From JAFASC01 sp036265935 (GTDB taxonomy: Bacteria > Pseudomonadota > Alphaproteobacteria > Rhizobiales > Beijerinckiaceae): a stretch of 58,551 nt of DNA. The translations under genes were made by a program, and so were the position numbers. Within the stretch, counting starts at the first letter, position 1. Every line of letters begins with the position of its first letter. Shown here one piece after another: positions 9,025 through 16,493 of the stretch. The notes under the pieces were generated by a model. That model was not told the origin of the DNA and ran no database searches. It saw only the letters and a list, made by a program, of their open reading frames with translations. The DNA is taken from contig DATAOB010000033.1 in assembly GCA_036265935.1 (NCBI GenBank), positions 1 through 58,551 on the forward strand, in the 5' to 3' direction.

Positions 9025-10188
9025 ATGCGAGCCCCGAACGAAATCGATTTCTGGCGCGGGTTCGCACTGGCGACGATCTTCATCAATCATGTCCCCGGCA
9101 TTTTCTACGAGCGCTTCACGCACCGGAACGTGTCGCTTTCCGATTCGGCCGAGTTGTTCGTTTTTCTCGCGGGCTGGTCGCTGCGCTATGTCGTCGCCAA
9201 TCCCGGCCAGCCGCTGTCGGCGGGACGGCTCGTATTGCGCCTGGTCGGGCGCGCCGTCGGCATTTATGCCGCGCAGATTCTCATCACGGTGCTCGCGATT
9301 GCACTGATCGCCGCCGCGGCGCTGTACTACGAGACGCCATTCATCCTCGAATGGCATAACGCGGCGGCGTTTTTCGAAGCCCCGGTCGAAGCCCATGTCG
9401 GGCTGGTGCTCTTGTCCCACCAGCTCGGCTATTTCAACATCCTGCCGCTCTACGTGGTGCTGATGACCGGCGCGCCGGTGATCGCGCTCTTAGACCGCGC
9501 CTCTCCGTGGCTGCTGCTTGCCGCCTCGTTCGCCCTCTACCTCGCCGCACTCGTCTTCGGCATCAACCTGCCGACATGGCCCGTCGAGGGGCGCTGGTTC
9601 CTCGATCCGCTGACCTGGCAATTCATCTTCGTTCTCGGCTTTCTGATCGCCAGGACGGACGGCGGCCTCGGCGCTTTGGCGCGCCGCAACCGTCAGCCGC
9701 TTCGCCTGCTCGCCCTCCCGTTCGTGATCGCCGGTGCGCTCGTCGCCTGGTTCCACTATTCGCCGAGCCCGATGCGCGTGCCGGACCCGAAGCTTTTGTT
9801 CCTGTTCGATAAGACCTTCCTGTCGCCGGCGAGGCTTTTGCACGCGCTGGCCTTGGTGGCTTTCTTTGCCGGCAGCTTCCGATATATCGCGCGGGCGCTG
9901 CCACCCTTGGCGAGCTATCTCTCTATGCTCGGGCGGAACTCGCTTAACGTCTTCTGCGTCGGCTCGGTGTTAAGCTTGGCCGGTCAGATCGCCCGGTTCG
10001 AATATGGCGGCGGTATCGGGACCGATACGGGCGTGATAATTATAGGGATTGTGGCTCTAGGGGTGACGGGTTGGGTTTCGGAATGGCGCGACAGATTGCG
10101 GGCTCGAGAGCAGCCGCAAGTCTCACCCTCATCGCCGCCGCAAGTCTCCTCGCCGCCAGTTTCTTCGCGGCGGGCCCAGCCGACCTGA
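9025..10188 (+). CDS. OpgC-domain membrane acyltransferase-like protein
   Basis: This 387-residue polytopic inner-membrane protein has about ten hydrophobic segments. It opens with the OpgC/acyltransferase-3-type signature NEIDFWRGFALATIFINHVPG, in which the early His is the likely acyl-transfer residue, followed by SDSAELFVFLAGWSLRY. OpgC adds succinyl groups to periplasmic glucans; related proteins modify other sugars. The last 25 or so residues, after the final membrane helix, are Pro/Ser/Gln-rich and are encoded where the next gene's signal peptide starts. They look like readthrough sequence rather than a domain. The ATG at 9025 lacks a strong Shine-Dalgarno. Succinylation of glucans is inferred from the domain only. 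Confidence 0.85.
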   Translation: MRAPNEIDFWRGFALATIFINHVPGIFYERFTHRNVSLSDSAELFVFLAGWSLRYVVANPGQPLSAGRLVLRLVGRAVGIYAAQILITVLAIALIAAAALYYETPFILEWHNAAAFFEAPVEAHVGLVLLSHQLGYFNILPLYVVLMTGAPVIALLDRASPWLLLAASFALYLAALVFGINLPTWPVEGRWFLDPLTWQFIFVLGFLIARTDGGLGALARRNRQPLRLLALPFVIAGALVAWFHYSPSPMRVPDPKLLFLFDKTFLSPARLLHALALVAFFAGSFRYIARALPPLASYLSMLGRNSLNVFCVGSVLSLAGQIARFEYGGGIGTDTGVIIIGIVALGVTGWVSEWRDRLRAREQPQVSPSSPPQVSSPPVSSRRAQPT

Positions 10189-10901
10189 GGGCGGAGGAGA
10201 ATACCCCGCCGCTCAGTCCGCAATGCGATGTGCCCTCGTCTGCGATTGCCTCGCCGGCGCCGCTGCGGAACGTCGCCGCCAAGCTCGAGACCAGCAAGAC
10301 CATCCGGGTGCTGGCGATCGGCTCGTCCTCGACCTATGGCATCGGCGCCTCGTCGGGGACCAAGAATTATCCGGCGCAGCTCACCGATATTTTGGAAAAG
10401 GCGCTCAAGGGCATCAATGTCGAGATCGTCAATCGCGGCGTCTCCGGCGAAGTCGCCAAGACCACAGCCGAGCGGCTGCGCGTCGAGGTCGCGCTGACCC
10501 ATCCCGACCTCGTTCTCTGGCAATTGGGCACGAATGACGCGCTGGCCCGCGTGCCGATCGACGAATTCGAAGAGACGGTGACGAGCACAATCGAATGGCT
10601 GAAGGAGAACAAGATCGACGTCGTTCTCGTCGGCCTGCAATATACCGCGCGGTTTGCTCGCGACGACAATTATGCCGCGGTGCGCGCCACGTTGAGAAAG
10701 ATCGCCGCGCAGCAGAACATTCTGTATGTGCGCCGTTTCGAGGCGATGCGCTATATTTCAAGCGTGCGCAACCAACCGCCTATCCTTTCAGGCGACGATC
10801 TGCATTTGAACGATCTCGGCTACCACTGCATGGCCGAGCACATTGCCCATGCCGTGATCGCAAATCTGTTCGTGCGCAGGTTCAGGCCGCCGACTAATTG
10901 A
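10071..10901 (+). CDS. SGNH/GDSL-family esterase, secreted
   Basis: The 276-residue protein has a signal peptide (residues about 13-36, LTLIAAASLLAASFFAAG) and an SGNH hydrolase domain. Block I is AIGSSSTYGIG (catalytic Ser in the GSSS turn), the Gly block contains NRGVSGE, block III is QLGTNDA, and block V is DDLHLNDLG, giving the Asp/His pair. It is predicted to remove acyl groups from a sugar or lipid in the periplasm. The gene starts inside the upstream OpgC-like gene, overlapping by 118 bp (106 bp if ATG 10083 is used). The signal peptide lies entirely in the overlap, so the overlap must be real if the protein is exported. An acyltransferase/esterase pair acting on the same glucan is plausible. 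Confidence 0.88.
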   Translation: MGFGMARQIAGSRAAASLTLIAAASLLAASFFAAGPADLRAEENTPPLSPQCDVPSSAIASPAPLRNVAAKLETSKTIRVLAIGSSSTYGIGASSGTKNYPAQLTDILEKALKGINVEIVNRGVSGEVAKTTAERLRVEVALTHPDLVLWQLGTNDALARVPIDEFEETVTSTIEWLKENKIDVVLVGLQYTARFARDDNYAAVRATLRKIAAQQNILYVRRFEAMRYISSVRNQPPILSGDDLHLNDLGYHCMAEHIAHAVIANLFVRRFRPPTN

Positions 10902-10911
10902 TTCGCGCGCA

Positions 10912-11026
10912 GTCATTGCGAGCGACCCCGGATTAAATCCGGGGGAAGCAATCCAGAGGCCGCACGTCGTAATCGTGCAGCGTTTGCTCCTGGATTACTT
11001 CGTCGCGTGCGCTCCTTGCAATGACG
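10912..11026. repeat. Palindromic repeat family A, copy 1
   Basis: An inverted repeat of about 110 bp begins GTCATTGCGAGCG and ends with the reverse-complementary CTTGCAATGAC. Internal arms are GAAGCAATCCAG and CTGGATTACTTCGTC. Unlike the other copies, its left arm contains a CCCCGGAT-TAA-ATCCGGGG hairpin. It fills the convergent gap between the SGNH esterase and the FadJ-type gene. Confidence 0.9.
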
Positions 11027-11031
11027 GCGGT

Positions 11032-13125
11032 TTACGCAGCCCCAACCTTCACATCCTTAAATCCCTTCCCTTCGCCCGCGAGTTTGGCGAGCAGAGGCGA
11101 CGGCTTGAAATCGTCGCCCATCCTGCCCTCGAATTCCCGCATCTTGCCGAGCACCTTATCGAGCCCGATCGTGTCGCCATAAAACATCGGCCCGCCGCGA
11201 TAGACTGGCCAGCCGTAACCGTTGATCCAGACGATATCGATATCGGAGGCGCGGATCGCCTTGCCCTCTTCGAGGATTTTCGCGCCCTCATTGATCATTG
11301 GATAGATGCAGCGCTCCAAAATTTCCTCGTCAGAGATTTTGCGGCGATTGACACCCTTCTTCTGCGCAAAATCCAAAATGATCTTTTCGACGACCGGCGA
11401 GGGCTTGGCGCGGCGGCTCTCATCGTAATCGTAGAACCCGGCGCCGGTCTTCTGCCCGCGCCGATCCATCTCGCAGAGGATTTCGCGGATCGTCGAGCTC
11501 GACGACGTCTCCTTCGACCAGCCGATGTCGAGACCGGCGAGGTCGCTCATCGCGAACGGCCCCATCGGCATGCCGAAATCGTAGAGGACGCGATCGACGT
11601 CCCACGGCATGGCGCCTTCGAGGATCAGCTTCTGCGCCTCGCGCTGGCGCTGCGCCAGCATGCGGTTGCCGACAAAACCGTGGCAGACGCCGACGAGCAC
11701 GCCGATCTTGCCAATCTTGCGCGCGAGCTGCATGCAGGTCGCGACCACGCTCTTCGAGGTTTTTGCGCCGCGCACGATTTCGAGGAGCCGCATGACATTG
11801 GCCGGCGAGAAGAAATGCAGGCCAATGACGAATTCCGGCCGCTTCGTCGCGGAGGCAATCTCGTCGACATTCAGGTAGGATGTGTTGGTAGCGAGGATCG
11901 CGCCCTGCTTGACGATGCCGTCGAGCTTGCGAAACACGTCCTTCTTGATGTCCATGTTCTCGAACACGGCTTCGATGACGAGATCGCAATCGGCGAGCTT
12001 CTGCAGGTCGAGCGTACCGGAGAGCAGACCCATGCGCTTGTCGACGTCGGCCTGTGTCATGCGTCCCTTCTTCGCGGTGTTCTCGTAATTATCGCGCATG
12101 ATTTTCATGCCGCGGTCGAGCGCGTCCTGCTTCATTTCAACGATCGTTACCGGGATTCCCGCCGACAGGAAGTTCATCGCGATGCCGCCGCCCATCGTGC
12201 CGGCGCCGATCACGCCGACCTTGTTGATCGGAATGGTCGCCGTATCCGCCGGTACATCAGGAATTTTTGCGACCTGCCGCTCGGCGAAGAAGGCGTAGCG
12301 CTGCGCCGCGGATTGCGTTGTCGGAATGAGATTTATGAACATCTGCCGTTCTGTCTTAATTGCCTCGTCGAACGGCATGTTGACGGCGTTCTCGACCGAT
12401 TTGATCGCAACTTCCGGAGCCTCGAAGCCGCGGAATTTGCGCGCATTCGCCTTGCGGAAGTTCTCGAAGATTTCGGGGCGTCCCCGCACGGCTTCGATCT
12501 TGGAATTCTGATCGCGAATTTTCTTCAACGGCCGCTTCTCCGCGACGACCTTGCGCGCGAAAGCGAGCGCGCCTTCGCGCAATTTTCCCTCTTCGACGAT
12601 CTCGTCGATTATGCCGGCAGCCTGCGCCTCCTTAGCGCCGAGCTGCGCGCCGGATGTGATCATGTCCAGCGCCTTCTCGACGCCGACGAGTCGCGGCAGG
12701 CGGATCGTTCCGCCGGCACCCGGAATCAATCCAAGCTTGATCTCCGGCAGCCCGACTTTGGCGGAGGGAACTGCGACGCGATAATGCGCCATCAGCGCGA
12801 GCTCGAAGCCACCGCCGAGCGCGGTTCCGTGAAGCGCTGCAATGACCGGCTTCGGCGCATTCTCGATCGCGGCTTGCGTCTCGGGGAGCGATGCGCCGCT
12901 CGGCGGCTTGCCGAATTCGCTGATATCGGCACCGGCGATGAAGGTGCGCCCGCCACAGATCAGCACGATCGCCTTGGCGTTCGGATCGGCGCCGGCTTTG
13001 ACCATTCCGTCGCGGATGCCGTCGCGCACCGCCGCGGACAGTGCGTTCACCGGCGGGGAATCGACCGTCAGCACCGCAATGTCGCCGTCGAGGCTGAGAT
13101 CGGTTACGGAATTGATGGCCGCCAT
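11032..13125 (-). CDS. fadJ: Fused enoyl-CoA hydratase / 3-hydroxyacyl-CoA dehydrogenase (FadB/FadJ type)
   Basis: This bifunctional beta-oxidation protein of 697 residues hydrates 2-enoyl-CoA and oxidises the 3-hydroxyacyl-CoA with NAD. Residues 1-190 form the crotonase domain; the oxyanion segments GGRTFIAGADISEF and HGTALGGGFELALMAHYR and the catalytic Glu region EIKLGLIPGAGGT are all present. Residues about 285-560 carry the Rossmann motif VGVIGAGTMGGGIAMN and the dehydrogenase His in GLHFFSPANVMRLLE. The C-terminal domains follow to residue 697. The start at 13125 (MAAINS) has GGGAG just upstream and is preferred over 13167. It is monocistronic and ends against repeat A1. Its thiolase partner is not adjacent; a thiolase lies at 54126. 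Confidence 0.95.
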   Translation of the reverse strand: MAAINSVTDLSLDGDIAVLTVDSPPVNALSAAVRDGIRDGMVKAGADPNAKAIVLICGGRTFIAGADISEFGKPPSGASLPETQAAIENAPKPVIAALHGTALGGGFELALMAHYRVAVPSAKVGLPEIKLGLIPGAGGTIRLPRLVGVEKALDMITSGAQLGAKEAQAAGIIDEIVEEGKLREGALAFARKVVAEKRPLKKIRDQNSKIEAVRGRPEIFENFRKANARKFRGFEAPEVAIKSVENAVNMPFDEAIKTERQMFINLIPTTQSAAQRYAFFAERQVAKIPDVPADTATIPINKVGVIGAGTMGGGIAMNFLSAGIPVTIVEMKQDALDRGMKIMRDNYENTAKKGRMTQADVDKRMGLLSGTLDLQKLADCDLVIEAVFENMDIKKDVFRKLDGIVKQGAILATNTSYLNVDEIASATKRPEFVIGLHFFSPANVMRLLEIVRGAKTSKSVVATCMQLARKIGKIGVLVGVCHGFVGNRMLAQRQREAQKLILEGAMPWDVDRVLYDFGMPMGPFAMSDLAGLDIGWSKETSSSSTIREILCEMDRRGQKTGAGFYDYDESRRAKPSPVVEKIILDFAQKKGVNRRKISDEEILERCIYPMINEGAKILEEGKAIRASDIDIVWINGYGWPVYRGGPMFYGDTIGLDKVLGKMREFEGRMGDDFKPSPLLAKLAGEGKGFKDVKVGAA

Positions 13126-13265
13126 GGTCGCTCCCTTGCGTTCGTGTTGCCGGACGCATAGCACCATGCCTTTCGCTGGACCAGACGGGTGCTTGTACTT
13201 GCTTTCGGGGTGCGCGGCTGGCTAAGGTCCGCCGCCAAAATCGAGCAAGAATTCGGGAGGTTGCT

Positions 13266-14033
13266 CTGACGCTTTTCGATCTCACCGGCAAGGTCGCCGT
13301 CGTCACCGGCTCGTCGCGCGGCATCGGCCGCGCCATCGTCGAGCGGATGGCGGAGCACGGCGCGAAAGTCGTCGTATCGTCGCGCAAGGCGGGTCCTTGC
13401 GAAGAGGTGGTCAAAGCGATCGAGGCTAAGCACGGCAAAGGCCGCGCGATTTCCATCCCCGCGAATATTTCTTCGAAGGACGACCTGAAGCATCTTGTCG
13501 ATGAAACCAACAAGCAATTCGGCAGGATCGATGCCCTGGTCTGCAATGCCGCGTCCAATCCCTATTACGGCCCGCTGATGGGAATCAGTGATGAGCAATT
13601 CCGCAAAATCCTCGACAATAACGTGATCGCGAACAATTGGCTGATCCAATTCGCCTCGCCGCGGATGATCGAGCGCAAGGACGGATCGATCATCATCGTG
13701 TCGTCGGTCGGCGGGCTGAAAGGCAATGCGATCATCGGCGCCTACAACATTTCCAAAGCCGCCGACTTCCAGCTGGCGCGCAATCTCGCCGCCGAGTTCG
13801 GTCCGCACAATGTGCGCGTCAATTGTATTGCGCCGGGGTTGATCAAAACGGATTTCGCCCGTGCGCTTTGGGAAGACCCGGACAATCTGAAGCGCTCGAC
13901 CTCGCGCACGCCGCTCGGTCGCATCGGCACGCCCGACGAGATTGCCGGTGCGGCGGTGTTTCTGGCGTCCGCCGCGGGGACTTTCATGACCGGGCAGTCG
14001 ATCATCATCGACGGCGGCGCGACGATTACGTGA
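13266..14033 (+). CDS. SDR family oxidoreductase (3-oxoacyl reductase-like), probable CTG start
   Basis: This 255-residue short-chain dehydrogenase has the NAD(P) motif TGSSRGIGRAI, the NAA(S) motif in VCNAAS, the catalytic Ser in IIIVSSVGG and the Tyr-x3-Lys in YNISKAA. No ATG lies in frame before the cofactor motif; the first in-frame ATG (13347) would cut it off. The in-frame CTG at 13266 sits 4 bases after a GGGAGG Shine-Dalgarno and gives LTLFDLTGKVAVVTG, a normal family N-terminus. It is the first gene of a likely cluster with the downstream ACAD genes, separated from them by repeat C1. The substrate is probably a 3-hydroxyacyl or hydroxyacid derivative. Confidence 0.9.
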   Translation: MTLFDLTGKVAVVTGSSRGIGRAIVERMAEHGAKVVVSSRKAGPCEEVVKAIEAKHGKGRAISIPANISSKDDLKHLVDETNKQFGRIDALVCNAASNPYYGPLMGISDEQFRKILDNNVIANNWLIQFASPRMIERKDGSIIIVSSVGGLKGNAIIGAYNISKAADFQLARNLAAEFGPHNVRVNCIAPGLIKTDFARALWEDPDNLKRSTSRTPLGRIGTPDEIAGAAVFLASAAGTFMTGQSIIIDGGATIT

Positions 14034-14049
14034 TTGCGATGACGTACCC

Positions 14050-14152
14050 ACTTCCCCGGACGCACAAGCGAAGCGCAATGCGATCCGGGGTCCAGGGGCG
14101 GATGCGTTTGCTCTGGGTCCCGATGCCGCTTTCGCGGCTCCGGGAAGGTGGC
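14050..14152. repeat. Palindromic repeat family C, copy 1
   Basis: The element runs from CTTCCCCGGACGC through GATCCGGGGTCCAGGGGC to TCCGGGAAGGTGG. It contains GTTTGCTCTGGGTCCC, shared with copy 2 at 41588. It lies between the SDR gene and the first ACAD gene, which are on the same strand. Confidence 0.85.
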
Positions 14153-14167
14153 TAACAGGATAGAGCG

Positions 14168-15346
14168 ATGACAGATCTCGATACATTCCGCACTGAGACG
14201 CGCGCGTGGCTAGCTGAGAACTGCCCGCGGTCAATGCGCTTTCCCTTGGAGGACGACGAGGACCGCTGCTGGGGCGGCCGCAATTGGAAATTCAAATCCG
14301 AAGACCAAAAACTTTGGTTCGCACGCATGGCTGAACGCGGCTGGACCGCGCCGACTTGGCCGAAGGAATATGGCGGCGGCGGCCTCTCGCGCGACGAAGC
14401 CAAAACCCTGCGCGAGGAGATGCGCGCCATCAATGCGCGCTCGCCGCTCGACAGTTTCGGCATCTGGATGCTCGGCCCGGCGCTGTTGAAATACGGCACG
14501 GAAGAGCAGAAGAAAAAATATCTGCCGGAAATCACCCACGGCGAAATCCGCTGGTGCCAGGGCTATTCCGAGCCGAATTCCGGCTCCGATCTCGCCTCGC
14601 TGCAAACGCGCGCGGAGGATAAAGGCGATCATTTCCTGGTGAACGGCCAGAAGGTCTGGACCTCCTACGCCGACAAAGCCGACTGGATTTTCTGCCTCGT
14701 GCGCACCGATCCCGCGGCGAAAAAGCACGAAGGCATCAGCTTCGTGCTGTTCGACATGGCTTCGCCCGGCGTATCGACGCGGCCGATCGTGCTCATCTCC
14801 GGCAAGTCGCCGTTCTGCGAGACCTTCTTCGACGATGTGCGCGTGCCGAAGGGCAATCTCGTCGGCGAGCTCAACAAGGGCTGGGATGTCGCCAAATATC
14901 TGCTCACGCATGAGCGCGAGATGATCAGCGGCATCGGCCTGAGCGCCGGGCGTCCGCTCGGCCAGATCGCCGCCGATACTGTCGGCGCCGAGGACGGTAT
15001 GCTCGCCGATCCGCTGTTGCGCGGGCAGATCGCCGCGTTCGACATCGATGCCGCCGCCTTCCAGCTCGCGCTTGAGCGCGTCGGCGATCTTGCAAAGGCG
15101 AAGCAGGGCCATCCCGCAATGTCGTCGATGCTGAAATATTATGGTGCCGAGCTGAACAAGCGCCGCCACGAGTTGCTCATGTCGGCCGGCGGCTCGGATG
15201 CGCTCGAATGGGTAGGCGAGCGCTCGCGCGGCGGCGATCGGGCGCGCTCCTGGCTGCGCACAAAGGCGAACTCGATCGAGGGCGGCACAAGCGAGGTACA
15301 GTTGAACATCATCGCCAAGCGCCTGCTCGAACTGCCGGGCGCATAG
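14168..15346 (+). CDS. Acyl-CoA dehydrogenase (first of a paired set)
   Basis: The 392-residue FAD enzyme forms the alpha,beta-double bond of an acyl-CoA. The family blocks are CQGYSEPNSGSDLASLQTRA (about residues 137-156), WTSYADKADWIFCLVRTD, and the C-terminal SIEGGTSEVQLNIIAKRLL, which carries the FAD/active-site Glu region. A WPKEYGGGGL block near residue 65 is typical of the long-N-terminus subgroup. The second ACAD starts 5 bp after its stop and an acyl-CoA ligase follows 5 bp after that, so the three form an operon. In steroid and bile-acid side-chain catabolism, two such ACADs make one heteromeric enzyme, and this pair may do the same. Confidence 0.92.
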   Translation: MTDLDTFRTETRAWLAENCPRSMRFPLEDDEDRCWGGRNWKFKSEDQKLWFARMAERGWTAPTWPKEYGGGGLSRDEAKTLREEMRAINARSPLDSFGIWMLGPALLKYGTEEQKKKYLPEITHGEIRWCQGYSEPNSGSDLASLQTRAEDKGDHFLVNGQKVWTSYADKADWIFCLVRTDPAAKKHEGISFVLFDMASPGVSTRPIVLISGKSPFCETFFDDVRVPKGNLVGELNKGWDVAKYLLTHEREMISGIGLSAGRPLGQIAADTVGAEDGMLADPLLRGQIAAFDIDAAAFQLALERVGDLAKAKQGHPAMSSMLKYYGAELNKRRHELLMSAGGSDALEWVGERSRGGDRARSWLRTKANSIEGGTSEVQLNIIAKRLLELPGA

Positions 15347-15351
15347 CGACA

Positions 15352-16488
15352 ATGGCGCTCGTCCTCGACGAACAACAGGCGATGCTCCAGGAGAGCGCGC
15401 GCAATTTTCTTGCTGACAAGGCGCCCGTTGCACATTTGCGCAAGCTGCGCGACAGCCGCGACGCGCAAGGCTTCTCGCGCGATCTCTGGAAAGAATTCGC
15501 CGCGATGGGGTTTTGCGGCGTGCTCGTGCCCGAGGAGCATGGCGGACTTGGTCTTGGCAACGTCGAAGCCGGCACGATCATGGAAGAGATCGGCCGCAAT
15601 TTGACGCCATCGCCCTTCCTGTCGACGGCGATTGTCGGCGTCAGCGCGCTGTTAGGCGCCAACGACCAACGCAAAAGCGAGCTTCTGCCGAAGATCGCCG
15701 GCGGCGATTTGCTGATGGCGCTCGCTGTCGACGAGCGCGCCAAGCACGGACCGCGGCAGGTCGCACTTGCGGCGAAGCGTTCCGGCAATGGCTTTGCGCT
15801 GTCGGGCACGAAAACATTTGTGGTCGATGGCCACGTCGCCGATCTCCTGATCGTCGCGGCGCGCACCGCCGGCGCGCCCGGCGAAACCGATGGGCTGACG
15901 CTGTTCCTTGTCGACCCCAAAACAAAAGGCGTCGACATCGAGCGAACTATTATGGTCGACAGCCACAACGCCGCGCGGCTCACGTTCGACAACGTGCAGG
16001 TCGATGCCGACGCCGTGCTCGGCGAAGTGGATGGCGGCTGGCCGGTGCTCGAAGGTGTGCTCAACGTTGGCCGCGGCGCGGTTGCGGCGGAACTCGTCGG
16101 CTGCGGCGAGGAAGCCTTCGGCCGCACCGTCTCGTATTTGAAAGAACGCAAGCAGTTCGGCCGCGCCATCGGCGAGTTCCAGGCGCTGCAGCATCGCGCC
16201 GCGCATCTCTACAGCGAGATCGAGATCACCCGCGCCGCCGTTCTGAAGGCACTGCAGCAGCTCGATCAAAAACCTGAAAAGGCCGAGCCCATCGTGGCGA
16301 TCGCCAAGGCGCGCGCCGGCAAGACGGCGACACTCGCCGTGCAGGAAGCCGTGCAGATGCATGGCGGCATCGGCATGACGGACGAAATCGACATCGGCCT
16401 GTTCATGAAGCGCGTCCGTGTCGCCGAAGAGCTTTTCGGCGACACCAATTTCCACGCCGATCGCCTGGCGCGGCTGAAGCAATACTGA
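15352..16488 (+). CDS. Acyl-CoA dehydrogenase (second of a paired set)
   Basis: At 378 residues, it starts with MALVLDEQQAMLQESARNFL, 5 bp after the preceding ACAD stop. It has MGFCGVLVPEEHGGLGLG (about residues 50-66) and near the C-terminus VQEAVQMHGGIGMTDEIDIG, but lacks the usual YEGTSEIQR-type ending of its partner. That asymmetry is typical of FadE heteromers, in which only one subunit carries the catalytic Glu. It is therefore likely a subunit of an alpha2-beta2 acyl-CoA dehydrogenase with the upstream gene product. The substrate is unknown; a branched or ring-bearing acyl-CoA is an inference from the operon with an acyl-CoA ligase. Confidence 0.9.
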   Translation: MALVLDEQQAMLQESARNFLADKAPVAHLRKLRDSRDAQGFSRDLWKEFAAMGFCGVLVPEEHGGLGLGNVEAGTIMEEIGRNLTPSPFLSTAIVGVSALLGANDQRKSELLPKIAGGDLLMALAVDERAKHGPRQVALAAKRSGNGFALSGTKTFVVDGHVADLLIVAARTAGAPGETDGLTLFLVDPKTKGVDIERTIMVDSHNAARLTFDNVQVDADAVLGEVDGGWPVLEGVLNVGRGAVAAELVGCGEEAFGRTVSYLKERKQFGRAIGEFQALQHRAAHLYSEIEITRAAVLKALQQLDQKPEKAEPIVAIAKARAGKTATLAVQEAVQMHGGIGMTDEIDIGLFMKRVRVAEELFGDTNFHADRLARLKQY

Positions 16489-16493
16489 CGACA

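Noticed and set aside
10975..13161. 728-codon open frame on the plus strand
   Set aside because: It lies antisense to the intact FadJ-type gene and starts in repeat A1. Its composition is that of a reverse-frame shadow in GC-rich DNA.
14231..15433. 400-codon open frame on the minus strand
   Set aside because: Antisense to two intact ACAD genes with full family motifs; no motif of its own.
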